Shown here one piece after another: positions 12,700-23,434 of a stretch of DNA of 64,000 bases. Both the position numbers and the translations under genes were made by a program. Origin of the DNA: Branchiostoma belcheri (taxonomy: Eukaryota > Chordata > Leptocardii > Amphioxiformes > Branchiostomatidae); the NCBI RefSeq assembly GCF_001625305.1, contig NW_017803824.1, positions 1,491,986 to 1,555,985 on the forward strand. Direction: 5' to 3'. Numbering within the stretch: the first letter of the stretch is position 1; every line of letters starts with the position of its first letter. The notes beneath the pieces are model-generated. The model had not been told where the DNA came from, did not search any database, and saw nothing but the letters and a program-made list of their open reading frames with translations.

Positions 12700-13781
12700 T
12701 CATCAGGAAATGACATATATTTATGGCAAAGACAGCATCGTAAAGTAGGATCTACACAGGATTCAAGATGCATCAATTAGTTATGACCTGTGAGCAGGCA
12801 AAGTTCCCGACGTGACTTTTGCGTCGGCCTGCCTCCAGTCGACATCTTTATTGGAGTCTGTGATCTACGGTTATGTGTGTGTAGTGGCCTGGAAATATCC
12901 AACGCCTCAGGCCCAACATTTGACTACTTGACATTTTCACTGATTCCTTCCCTTATCGCTGTGTTGCAGGATGAGGCGAATGCAGTGAAGGGGAGAATTC
13001 TCGGCATCTACCACTCGAGATACGAGCGACAATCCCGGGTCTGGAGCTGGCAGGGTGACATTCTCCCACGACTGACAGGCTGGCTGGACAAGCCGCATGC
13101 AAACGGTGCTAGTCTTTATGGAAAAGAGAGTCAGAAGGAACTGAGGAGTGGACCAGACTTGTACAATGTACATGTATATGCAGACTGTTTCTTAAAGGAT
13201 TGGTGCTCAAGAGGAATTGCAAATTTGCGTAGGAGCCATAAATCTGCAGCAGTGTGTCTCTTTATCTGTGCATACGATCTCCCTGTAACTACATCAGACT
13301 GTAAGAATGAATGGCTCAGCTGCTTGGAACCGCCAATAGATTTATAACTTGGCTCTGCGAGGGGCTTTGGATGCTGCGCGATTGCATTCAGAGGGAGCGT
13401 TTTGACGTCAGACGGCCAGGAGTCAGCCAAGGCACCACACCGGCAGGCTGCAGATTTAGGAGGCACCCACTGAGACAGGATAGGGCAATTTGGCCTGCTA
13501 CAATTTCCTCACAAGACGTGTTTATGCACGGAGCGCTGTACAGTCTGTGGCCACGCCTCCCTCTGAACGTTGTGTGAGTCTGTCACTGTCCTAAACGGAC
13601 CTTATCGTATTGAATCGCAAAATGTTGTTGACAGTGCATTTGTCATAACGTGCGGTGATGAAAAACTGATATCTTCAAGGCAGACGGCAGAAGACTCGTC
13701 CCATTTTTGTTGTTTGAACAGGGTGGAACAGACTTGTATCTCCCGAGGCAGCTCTCTGCAGCAGTGACAGATACACACAAC
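12700..13781 (+). promoter_or_regulatory. Probable promoter / 5' leader region of the LINGO-like gene
   Basis: This kilobase looks richer in GC than the sequence to its left and immediately precedes the one-exon receptor. TTTGAACAG at 13714-13722 could be a 3' splice site for a leader exon, but no matching first exon was proven. Long frames here (185 codons from 12790; 88 from 13311) have no family resemblance and may be leader RNA. The 25 codons in frame upstream of the chosen ATG do not look like a signal peptide. Confidence 0.35.
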
Positions 13782-15644
13782 ATGGCGCTTCACCTTTGTG
13801 TCACAGTGCTGGTACTTGCAGTATGTATGACAGCCGTGGATGCCTGCCCTTCAAGCTGTACGCGTGATCCCGTGTGGAAAGCCGTGGACTGCTCTCACCG
13901 GAAATTCCTGTCCATTCCCGAAGGAATCCCGGGCGACACGACCATGCTACACCTCGAGGAGAACAGCTTCCAACAGGTGAATCAGAGCCAGTTCGCCAAC
14001 TACACCCACCTGCAGACCCTGTATTTATACAGCAATAACATCTCCTACATCGAGGCAGGCGCCTTCGCGGAACTCGAGCACCTCAGCACCTTGAGACTCT
14101 TCACCAATCACCTGTCCACTCTCGAAAACGGCATGTTTCGCGGACTCGCCAACCTAACCCTGCTGGACCTCAGCAGAAACAGGATCCTCACAATTCCCGA
14201 CGACGTGTTTTCCAGCCTGCAGAACTTGGAGGTCTTGCACCTCTGGGACAACCAGATTATCTTCGTGTCGCTAAACGCCTTCAGGGGCCTCGATAACCTT
14301 CACCATTTGACGTTGGACGGCAACAACCTCACAGCGGTACCCACCCAAAGCTTCCAGACCGTCCCAAAGCTCGAGACGTTACAAATCCTAAATCTCCCCG
14401 TCACCAGCCTTCCCGCCTACGCGTTCAAGAGTCTTCCACACCTGAAGGCCCTGCACATAGGAGACTGGCCCCGCCTGGAATTCCTGTCACCGGAAGCGTT
14501 CGACGGGCTGGATCTCACCTACCTGTCTCTTTACAGATGCAACTTGCAGAGTCTTCCCTTCGAGGGGATACGCAGGCAGTGGGGGCTGAAACAGCTGCTC
14601 CTGTACGACAACCCGATCGCTAACCTCCGGCCGAACCAGTTCTACAACATGAGCCAGCTGGAAGAGCTCTACCTCAATGACATGCTACTGGACGTCCTGG
14701 ACAGCGACATATTCAAAGACTTGACGAGTCTCATCAAGCTGGACATGTCCAGCAACTACTTCAAGAGCATACCCCCCACCCTCTTTCGGAAACTGCGGCA
14801 GCTGGAATACCTGGATCTGTCCTTCAACCAGTTGTCATACCTTCCCCAGCAGGCCTTCCAGAGCCTACACTCCTTACGGACAGTTCGTCTGGGTGAGAAC
14901 CCTCTCCAGTGCGACTGCGACTTGAAGTGGCTGAAGGTTTGGGAGGGAAAGTTCACCGCGAAGGACATCACCGCGACCTGCTCCCGTCCGCTGAAGCTGC
15001 ACGGTCTGCAGCTGAAGAACCTGAACGTGTCCGACTTCATCTGCGAGCTCCCCTACATCACCGGGTACTCCAAGGACGTGTGGGCGAAGGAAGGGGAGGA
15101 CGTTATGCTGGAGTGTAAAGCGACCGGCTTCCCCCAGCCTAGAATCTCGTGGGTCACTCCGGACGGCCTCCACTTGGACCCAGACTCCAAGTACGACGGG
15201 AAACTGAAGGTGTCGAACGAGATCGTGCTTTACATCCAGAACGTTACGGACGCGGATGAGGGCGAGTACATGTGCCTCGCGAACAACAAGGGCGGAAGCG
15301 ACAAGGTCAAGATCACGCTGACCGTCGGGGAGTACCCGTTCAAGCCGTCCGTGCTCCCGCGGGTGGCGGACATGCAGCCGCGCGTGGAGGACCACACAAA
15401 GGTCATGATGTCACGGACTCCGCTGAAACAAAAGAAGGCGAACCCTGCTCTCGTGGCGGGCGTAATCATCGCGGCCGCCGTGCTGATAGGCCTGGTGTTT
15501 GTGCTGGTGTACATCGTGAGGAAAGCGCCCATGGACAGGGGGTTAGCGCTGAGGGGGTCCACGTCCGAGGAGATGAGAATGCTGCCGAGCAGGGATCAGA
15601 CAACCGAGAACGTGGCCCTCAGCTTCATCGAAACAATAGCATGA
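13782..15644 (+). CDS. LINGO-like LRR-Ig single-pass membrane protein
   Basis: A single-exon 620-residue type I membrane protein. Residues 1-21 form a signal peptide (MALHLCVTVLVLAVCMTAVD). A cysteine-rich LRR N-cap starts CPSSC, followed by about a dozen 24-residue leucine-rich repeats, an LRR C-cap with the CDCDLKW motif, one C2-type Ig domain (cysteines in MLECKA and YMCLANN), a membrane helix at about 555-579 and a 41-residue tail. The length (~620), the single coding exon, the domain order and the hallmark DWPRLEFLSPEAF / DLTYLSLYRCNLQSLP block match the LINGO family (Nogo-receptor co-receptor type). The ATG at 13782 is chosen because it begins the signal peptide; an in-frame ATG at 13707 would add 25 residues ahead of it. 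The tail lacks any tyrosine, unlike vertebrate LINGO1. It could instead be another LRR-Ig receptor; the LINGO assignment is likely but not certain. Confidence 0.85.
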   Translation: MALHLCVTVLVLAVCMTAVDACPSSCTRDPVWKAVDCSHRKFLSIPEGIPGDTTMLHLEENSFQQVNQSQFANYTHLQTLYLYSNNISYIEAGAFAELEHLSTLRLFTNHLSTLENGMFRGLANLTLLDLSRNRILTIPDDVFSSLQNLEVLHLWDNQIIFVSLNAFRGLDNLHHLTLDGNNLTAVPTQSFQTVPKLETLQILNLPVTSLPAYAFKSLPHLKALHIGDWPRLEFLSPEAFDGLDLTYLSLYRCNLQSLPFEGIRRQWGLKQLLLYDNPIANLRPNQFYNMSQLEELYLNDMLLDVLDSDIFKDLTSLIKLDMSSNYFKSIPPTLFRKLRQLEYLDLSFNQLSYLPQQAFQSLHSLRTVRLGENPLQCDCDLKWLKVWEGKFTAKDITATCSRPLKLHGLQLKNLNVSDFICELPYITGYSKDVWAKEGEDVMLECKATGFPQPRISWVTPDGLHLDPDSKYDGKLKVSNEIVLYIQNVTDADEGEYMCLANNKGGSDKVKITLTVGEYPFKPSVLPRVADMQPRVEDHTKVMMSRTPLKQKKANPALVAGVIIAAAVLIGLVFVLVYIVRKAPMDRGLALRGSTSEEMRMLPSRDQTTENVALSFIETIA

Positions 15645-18600
15645 CACGAGAAAGACAACCACTACTTAGTGTGTAACAACATTTACTGTATGAGTCATCT
15701 TGAGATGGGAAAGATTTCTGTAAGCAACTGTACAAGTTATCTTCAGATGGGAAAGGCTTCTGTATGCAAGGAATGACACATGCGGAAAGGATGCCAAAAT
15801 CGGAACATCGAAGGGTCTGTGCAGTCAAGAGACTGGAGAGTGGTCGACTTCAATGGCACAACGTTAACGCAGCTAGGACAAGTGTGGTCAAACTGACAGA
15901 AATGTACATAAACGTACATGTACCAGTCCCTGTACAAGAAAAGTGCGTGTAGCTGTCTTGTTTCAAGACAATGTTGTACTTTGAGGCAAAAGAAGCCAAT
16001 GTTATGTCATTGTATCTGTTAATACTAGCTGCAGTGATGAGTGATACCTGAAAGGCAAAACTGTACTGTGTAGTTTAGTCAGTGACATAAACTGAACAGA
16101 AGATATTACCATAAAGCATACACAAGTTTTTAGATGACAAATTCTGGGAAATACAGTGGCATAGAAAGCCAAAAACTTTTCCAGATCACTGTACATTCAG
16201 ACAGTTCCGAAACACAACCGAAAATTGAACACTGCTGAGTTTACTGAGAAGCAAGTCTACTACCTACATTTTATAAAAGCAGTTTTTGGACATGCCAGCT
16301 TGCAACTACTATCTACTGTGCATCCATGGCTGTACAGGGAGATAGTCTGTGGTAAATTAATATGCTACATTATGTTTTTACAAGATCAGGTCATGGTTGA
16401 CAAATGGCAGGCAGATGAAAATAGGGTCAGTACCAGACAACATTCTCAGCCAGTGCTGACATGACTTATGGTGTCTTACATGTGACTTTAGCATTAAAAT
16501 ATTCATACAATTTGTTATATCTCTGCAAGCGCTCAGATAGACCTGACCGAGAATACTCTGAGGGAACTTCTGTCTACACCTTATCTGTGTCAGTCGTGAG
16601 AAGACTGTCAATGTAGGAACCTATTTCTTACAGAAGTGGAACTCCACTGAGAGGGAGGGATTTTTGTGTTTAGGTATTCAAACTGCACGCAGGCTGGAAT
16701 CAGAAGAGAACACTATTACAGATACAGAACAAATTGTCAGTCAGCATCCACCGTTTGAGCAAGAAGAAGCCAATGTATCTGTTAATACTAGCTGCAGTGA
16801 GTGATCTCTACTGGCAAAACTGTACTGTGTAGTTTAGTCAACTACTGTGTAGTTTAGTGACATAAACTACACAGTATAGAAAGCAAGTTTAGAATTCAAA
16901 CTGCACACAGGCTGGAATCAGAAGAGAAAACGTATTACAGATACAGAACAAATTGTCAGCCAGCATCCACCGTTTGTTTCAATGAAATGACACTGACCCC
17001 GCAACATGGCCGCAAAATGCATTACGGCCTGCCGAACACGACGTTAGAGTGACAGTTGCAAATGTAACAGCTGGAGGAGAGGCCAACGCCGGGTCAACGT
17101 CAATTTACAGCCCTTCAGACTGATCAATACACTCCTCCGTCCATCAATCTCCGAGAATTACAGGGGAACATCCGACTGTCAAAACACTGGAGCATCCTTC
17201 AATCAATTATGTTGCTGCGCAGAAAGACTTCCACTTAATACGAAATTAAGACGGATGACCTGCAGGACTTGAAATACTAGGTTTAGTGCACCTTAGTGCA
17301 CCCAAATTTGATTTTAAGCTGTGCACACAATTTTTTTCCATGGGAGCACCAGTGCTCCAAAGTATTTTCATAGGTTTATGTATGTAAAGATGTTAAATGT
17401 ACAGTGGTATGCAGCATATTCATAACACCTTAGTGTCAGAAAAAATTAACTAAACCATTGTCGTAGTACTTTTCTTTAGAAATGAAACATAGTTAGTAAT
17501 TGCTGACATTCTACTTATTTTATCTTATATGGTACACCCAGAAAATCCAGTGCACCTATTCCCAAAAGTGAATTTCGAGCCCTGACCTGTGTACAGGAAT
17601 TGTACATCTAGTGATGCTGTGCTATCTTGTCTTGTACAAAATATTAAACTGTTGTGCTCTGCAGTGTTATGTTCTGTCAGCCGCAAATTGTGTTTTATTA
17701 GATTTAGAAGGAAACTTGTCAGCCCATCTGGAATGAGGCATTTTATATTACTGAGGATTCGGTGTTCATTACAAGTGTGGTGACTACAGCAACAAGAAAC
17801 CTTGTGATCTTGTACTGATTGTAATATTACTGGTATACTGAAGACATTATCGGTCACTTCAATGATGTAGTTACAATGTAAACGTACTGTCTGTTGTAGT
17901 ATCAGAACAACAATAACAAAAGTGGTGACTACATCAACATTCATTCCAAGATGATACAACAATGTTGTGATTTTAAGTTTATGCCTGATAAACTTGTACA
18001 AGAGAGTCAATGTTTGTAAAAAAAGAATTTGATGAGTGCAACCATCACATCATACATGTATGTCTTCATTCCTGCAGAAGAGTTGATATCAAAGTTTATA
18101 GCATTTATATGATAGGTGGGGAAAGGTTCACTTCAGTTTATTTGTCACCGTACTGACTTGTGGTCGCCATCTGAAATCTGGATTATCTAGACACTCCTGT
18201 TGTGAAGTGCTTTTAGTTTTACAACTGTATATTCTACATCACTAAAGGCTGAAAGCTGAAAATTCTTTTGGGGCATTTGGCTGTTACATTACTCTATTTC
18301 GGTATTCTCTACGTGTACTGATACATTTGTACCATAATGAGACAAACGTCATCTTTATTAACAGTTTTTCACACAATTCTTTGACAGCAGATGTAAATTA
18401 GAAGTTGTTGGACAAAATCGATAACTGATCGTGTTCTGTACAAATCCAGATTTGACCTCGTTGTCGGGTGACCTGTGACCCTCACACAACTGTTTCCTAA
18501 TTGTCAAGATGTTATTTAATCAAATAAATGGACTCAATAAAGGCTGGTGTTGTGTTCCTGAATATTTCCAGTCTCATTAGTATCACCTTTGGGAAACTGC

Positions 18601-19977
18601 AATGCTTCACTGCAATTAAAGGGATGACAAATTCATCTATGAACAATGATTTTAAACCGTGCATAAGGCTGCTGAGGGACAGTCTCAATTTTTCTCTTGT
18701 TTTTAACAAGCAGGCAGGGGCAGAGGGGGCCCACAGGAACATAGCTAATATTTCTCGAGATACAGTAGTAGCAGAGAGATATCTACATAAATGAAGCCAG
18801 CACTTAACAAGGAATGGCAATAAATAGCAGCGAATTTGCACCAGTATGAAATACCAGTTCCGCTGTTAGCTGTGCAATGATTAACTGGATGTCAGTGAGG
18901 CAACCATTAGAGTGGGAGATTTGCGTCATATCCGCCTTCACTAAGTAGAGCACGATCTATAATATGCCGGGAGCTTACGCATACATATTCAGCGTAACGA
19001 AAGCCATTATTTTTATGATTCTTCTCAAGGACACACTCGGCCACGGTTCATACTCGAACGCAGAAAAGATCCATATCCAAGGACATTTTGATGATTTCTA
19101 CCCCAAACGCGAGACAAATCAAAGGTAATGCGACTGCTATCACACCGCCCCGGGCACGATTCTTGTTACTATGGGGACATTCGATCCACTTTCCGGGGTA
19201 CGGTGGCAGTGGAGCATCACTAAATGATGTGGGTTGATCTATACGGTACAGATTTGCGCTGCATGGGGTGGCAGATGTGGCCACGGGATGAACAATTTTC
19301 CCAACGGGAAATCCAGAAGCTTACCATTAAAAGGTATTGTGGGAACAAGACCTTAGTCACCTCACAGTAAGGTGTGTGGTACCATACATTAGGCCATGTT
19401 GATTTGATTATATGGATGACATCCGTGCGCGCATGAATTTCAGCCAAAAAAAAAAGTTTTCAACCATACTGTAAATCGTATAATGAGCAAATATATACCG
19501 TAAAATATTGGAAAACGATAAAGACAACAATGTAAAGAAATGAATTTGAAGACTAGATTATCCACCATACCATACTCCATGTCATTTGTTCACATGGAGT
19601 TCAAATGTAGATTTTATAATGAAAGCAACTTTTTTTATTCACACACTCGCATCAGTTTTGGGGTTCCCAGAGGATGTCATCCATATAATCAATCAACATG
19701 GCCTTACTAGTGCAGGGAAACAGTTCTGATGTGTACTTACTTATAACTAAAACTTAAAACAAATGTGCAAAGATTGAGTGTTACAAGTCGTTGTGTGCAA
19801 TATAGCTAGCTGCCGCCGCGCTGCATGCCTGCAAGGCTGGTATGTTACGCCGAAGGGCCAGCTATACCAGCTATACCGATACAGATACAGAACTACATGT
19901 AGTAATACAACGGAAACAAATATTCGCGCGGCTGTCAGTTTTGCAGCAGAGAGGTCAACAAACTGATTGGTTCCTAC
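15645..19977. other. Intergenic (or SUPT20H intron) DNA without supported exons
   Basis: Apart from 3' UTR of the LINGO-like gene just after 15644, I see no coding exon. A duplicated block (CAAACTGCAC(G/A)CAGGCTGGA with AACAAATTGTCAG) occurs near 16680-16740 and 16896-16970. A TIR element lies at 19392-19703. I searched the minus strand for the next SUPT20H exons by motif and did not find them. Confidence 0.55.
19392..19703. mobile_element. PIF/Harbinger-like MITE, 312 bp, TTA target duplication
   Basis: The left end GGCCATGTTGATTTGATTAT continues to GGATGACATCC. The right end is its inverse (GGATGTCATCCATATAATCA then CAACATGGCC). TTA flanks both sides (19389-19391 and 19704-19706). Its termini resemble those of the elements at 12086 and 35415. 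There is no transposase frame. Confidence 0.8.
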
Positions 19978-22632
19978 CTGTGCGGTTGGTCTGAGAAGAA
20001 CGTGGTGGCTCTCGTAGGTTTTACTGTTTGCCGTTCTTCTGAAGTCCCGTACTTCAGCTATCACACAGCCGTTATAGAACACATTCGCCTGGCGATCAGA
20101 GAGAAAGAGGTTTCGATCTAGATCTCTATGTTGAACTTGGTAATATATAAAATGGCTAGTAACAGTACTTTAAAAACTAAAAAAAAACAAACAAACATAA
20201 CATGGCCTCAAACATACAAAAAAGCATGATATATAATTAAACAAACCCCACAAATGAAACTATTAAAGCCGACAGAAATAAGGTTTGATATTTATGCACT
20301 TTTGAATGCTACGTACACTATTACCTTAACTTCATGTTTTTTCTCAACTAGGAAAAAGCATAACTTATAGATGCTTTTAGAGTAACATCAATATCCACAT
20401 CAGTGTAACATGCTTAATTTATCATGTTGAGGAATCAATGCTGACAAAAACTGCCTAACTAGTCTATCACAATCTTAGACAACATAAATATGCACATGTA
20501 CATTTGTACATGTACATCAATGACTAACTCTTCAAAAATAAAGTAGTCAATCGACATCTTTGCACCTCAATAGTCTGTCTGAGGGACTGGTGCATTTTTC
20601 TTACCTGTGATCTCTCTAACAAGTCCACTAGGATTGGAGGTAGCTGTGGGTAAGATGCAAAAGTCTTTTTTGAAAATGTATTAATAACATAGTGAACAAG
20701 AAGGTAATGTTAACTTTACAACAAGGTGACATTAGGCAAAATTTTCCATCATAAAGCTCACATAATTTCAGCCACTAAGAGAGTCATTAAGCACTGAATA
20801 TAAGCTTGTGAAAAAATAACTCTATTTCCAATGACCTAGCGATGTGATGCAAATTGCATTGGCACCACATTACAGTTTAGAGCTTAAATACATTCATCTA
20901 CTTATCAAATGTACATAAAAAGTAGAAAGATATACATGTATCACATTGTGGTTTCACATCTTGCAATATAGTATAAGACCTTACCTCTTCTGTGTCTAGA
21001 TAGTCCAGCAAGTCAGACTCTTCATATGGCAGCTTGATTGTTTCTGAGTCTGAAAGGGGAATAAAACAATTATAAGCACCCATGATGTTTATACACACTC
21101 TGAAACTTTATAGATCTCTGTTGAACATTAACTTGTACAGCTACAGTACAAGAAGCATGCATTTGATACGCAATTACAATACCAAATACTAATATATGTC
21201 CATTCATCATCAATGCAGTTTCTTGTCTTTAATTATTAAGTAGAAATAGAAGTAGCCACAAAGCAACACATGATGAGCAAAACAAATTCTTATGTATATA
21301 TTATAATATGACGTAGGAGGCTAGAATTATGACTGGGTGTCTCAGCAATGACACCTAGCTGAAACCTGCAGAACTGCAGGTCTTGGCTTGGCTGCAGGTA
21401 GGTAAGTGGTAACTGTTGTACAACCCCACCTATACCATTCTTGCCTTTCAGCATCAGGGAGTAGCCCTTGTTGCCGGGGTACAGGTTCACCACCAAGCAC
21501 GTCAACTTCTCCTTGGTCACCAGCTTGTCTAAGAGGTGAACACTGCTTCTTAACTTCTGAAACAAGGAAAAGGAAAGAAAACATTTAGCAGGCTAGCAGA
21601 TGCAGCTGAGTGTACCTGTGCTGACCTTGTAGTATTGTAATAATTGTATCATTGCTCATCCGTTGTGTGGCATAACGGATGAGCATTCGGCTCAGAACCA
21701 AGAGGTCCCGAGTTTGAGTCCTGCCAAGTCACCAACCTTGTGCCCTTGGGACAGGCACTTCATACGACTTTCCTCACTTCGCTCAAGTGAAAATTAGTAT
21801 GCCAGAATGATTAAGTAAAGACGAAACAGAGCAAACCAACCAAATCATCTTCCTACATTGGACTGAAACTTGAATATACTGAAAATATACAAAGATTCTG
21901 AAAACACAGCAGATTTTGTTGATAGTCTTTATGGGTACGTAATAAAATTTTCACCTTTATTTCATTTCATCTTTTTCTACTTACCTTATTTTCTGGTTCC
22001 TTTTCACTTTCATCTACAAAGAGGTCATTCAACTTGTGGTTCAATGATTTCCTGTAAAACAAGTAATATATCTGCTGGTTAGCATACAGACTTTAATTCA
22101 AAACATACCAGTACTGGCAGTACATCATATGCACACATATGATATTATATATATTATCTAGCAAGAAAACTTGCAAGTTTGTGAACTGATATTTTATTCT
22201 TCTCATTTGAAGAAGAGAGGTGTCTATTCCTAATCTTACCATTTAGAAGGACCAGATGGATGTCTTCTTTTCGGGGGTCTCTGTCTGGCTGCCTGAAGCA
22301 CATACTGGAAAGGAATATATAAAAAGCCATCTGTAGTGAAGAGCTTTTCTGGGAACTAGTATACAAGGTGTAACAATGAGTAGTAGTCGAGCACTAACTG
22401 CCCGGCCCAATGGGTCCTGAACCTTTTGGTTTAATCAGTTGGTACGCTGGTTGTGAGTTGACACACCGTGCAAGTGATGAGGGTTCGATCCTGGGGTCAG
22501 TGTCAACCTTCGAGCTACACCTTCCTTTCTCTTGAGTTACAAAGGTATCATGACAACAAACTGTAAAAGATCTGTCAGGCATTTACTCACCTCTGCCCTA
22601 TCTATAAAGTACTCTATGGCCTTCATTTGCAT
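19978..22632 (-). CDS. SUPT20H: SPT20 homolog, SAGA complex subunit (N-terminal 172 codons)
   Basis: Seven minus-strand coding exons: 22632-22591, 22304-22240, 22051-21985, 21556-21430, 21049-20985, 20643-20605 and 20088-19978 (516 nt, phases all compatible). The protein starts [20 protein letters not shown] and includes [60 protein letters not shown] and [17 protein letters not shown]. This is the conserved N-terminal domain of SUPT20H (FAM48A/p38IP), a core subunit of the SAGA histone acetyltransferase coactivator. The start ATG lies directly after a splice acceptor, as expected with a noncoding first exon. The last exon ends at a good donor after LLRPTAQ. The following part of the conserved domain and the long tail were not found downstream, so the model is 3' partial. 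The family call is firm. Confidence 0.9.
21655..21805 (+). mobile_element. tRNA-derived SINE fragment in SUPT20H intron
   Basis: A pol III A-box-like GTGTGGCATAACGGATGAGC and a B-box-like GAGTTTGAGTCCT are followed by the family body CAACCTTGTGCCCTTGGGA and CACTT-rich text. The same body is at 33961-34318 (+) and 39304-39556 (-). No acceptor stem pairs, so this is not a functional tRNA. Confidence 0.7.
22424..22520 (+). mobile_element. tRNA-like SINE head
   Basis: AATCAGTTGGTACGCTGG (A-box-like) and GGGTTCGATCC (B-box) are spaced as in a tRNA. The acceptor arm does not pair. It lies in SUPT20H intron 1, between its first two coding exons. Confidence 0.5.
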
Positions 22633-23116
22633 CTGTAACACAAAGACAATAAAAAGGTAACCATTACGATAATATAAACAGGGGAAAATCATACGCTAAT
22701 CAATATCATCAATATTTGTAAAAGGCATCCAATTTTTACAATTTCAGGATGGCAAAAACATAAACATATTCTGGATGAGGACACAAGTGTCTGATATTGA
22801 CATTTACTGACCCGTTTACACCTCAAGATCATAAAAAAATCACTAGAATTAAGAAGTCGTGCTTGCTTTTAAGGAGTGCAAAACTTTAATTGGCGTACTA
22901 GTAAACGGACCTAGAAATTACTTGATCAAGCACAAAACAAAAACACAGTCTTGCATCTTGCCCAAACGATGCGATGACTGTTGGGTAGACGGTCACTACC
23001 GAGTAAGAAAAAAATATCAGAGGGCAATCTGACGAGTAAGAAACGTCAGCTATCGATTCAAATATAAACCTACAACATTGTGCGTTACTGGAGATGAAAT
23101 AAAACCTTACATTACC

Positions 23117-23434
23117 TTTTTGTTAACGAGTTTTTACGTAAAAATTGACAAAACCAGCTTTTTTAGCATCTGTGGGCAGCCATCTTGAAACAAGACTCCA
23201 TACCCGGCAAAAAATTATTATGTGTGAACAACAACTAGGAAGAAATCTGTAAATTATACTTTCATTTCCATACCAGAAAGATTTGATATACTATTTAGTA
23301 TCATTAAGTCAAGTATGCTATACAAATTACTATATTTTTATGCTTAACTTGTTACATGCACTAAAATGGTTGACCTATGGGGTCTCGACTAGCCGAATGC
23401 GGCGCAACGCATTGTGGGAAAGGCGGGAGACAAG
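23117..23434. promoter_or_regulatory. Divergent promoter of SUPT20H (-) and SH3D19 (+)
   Basis: Minus-strand CAAGATGGCTGCC (23180-23193 region) is a YY1-like start-site motif, and a plausible noncoding SUPT20H exon ends at a GTAATG donor after 23116. On the plus strand CATTGTGGGA just precedes the SH3D19 ATG at 23435. Only about 240 bases separate the two presumed starts. A short upstream frame (ATGGCTGCC... to TAA) sits in the presumed SUPT20H leader. Start sites are inferred from motifs. Confidence 0.55.

Larger units (their letters stand above)
1..12700. other. AT-rich region without a recognisable gene
   Basis: I found no coding sequence here that I can support. Open frames are short (most under 100 codons), lack family motifs and do not join by splice sites into a recognisable protein. 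The stretch holds simple repeats, several local tandem duplications, a TIR element and SINE fragments, listed separately. A patch at 7203-7497 is open on both strands for about 90 codons but has no family resemblance I know. It may be distal regulatory DNA or intron of a gene whose exons lie outside the window. Confidence 0.6.

Noticed and set aside
14756-15676. Long minus-strand and alternative-frame ORFs (94-173 codons)
   Set aside because: Shadows of the GC-rich LINGO-like coding exon; no family features.
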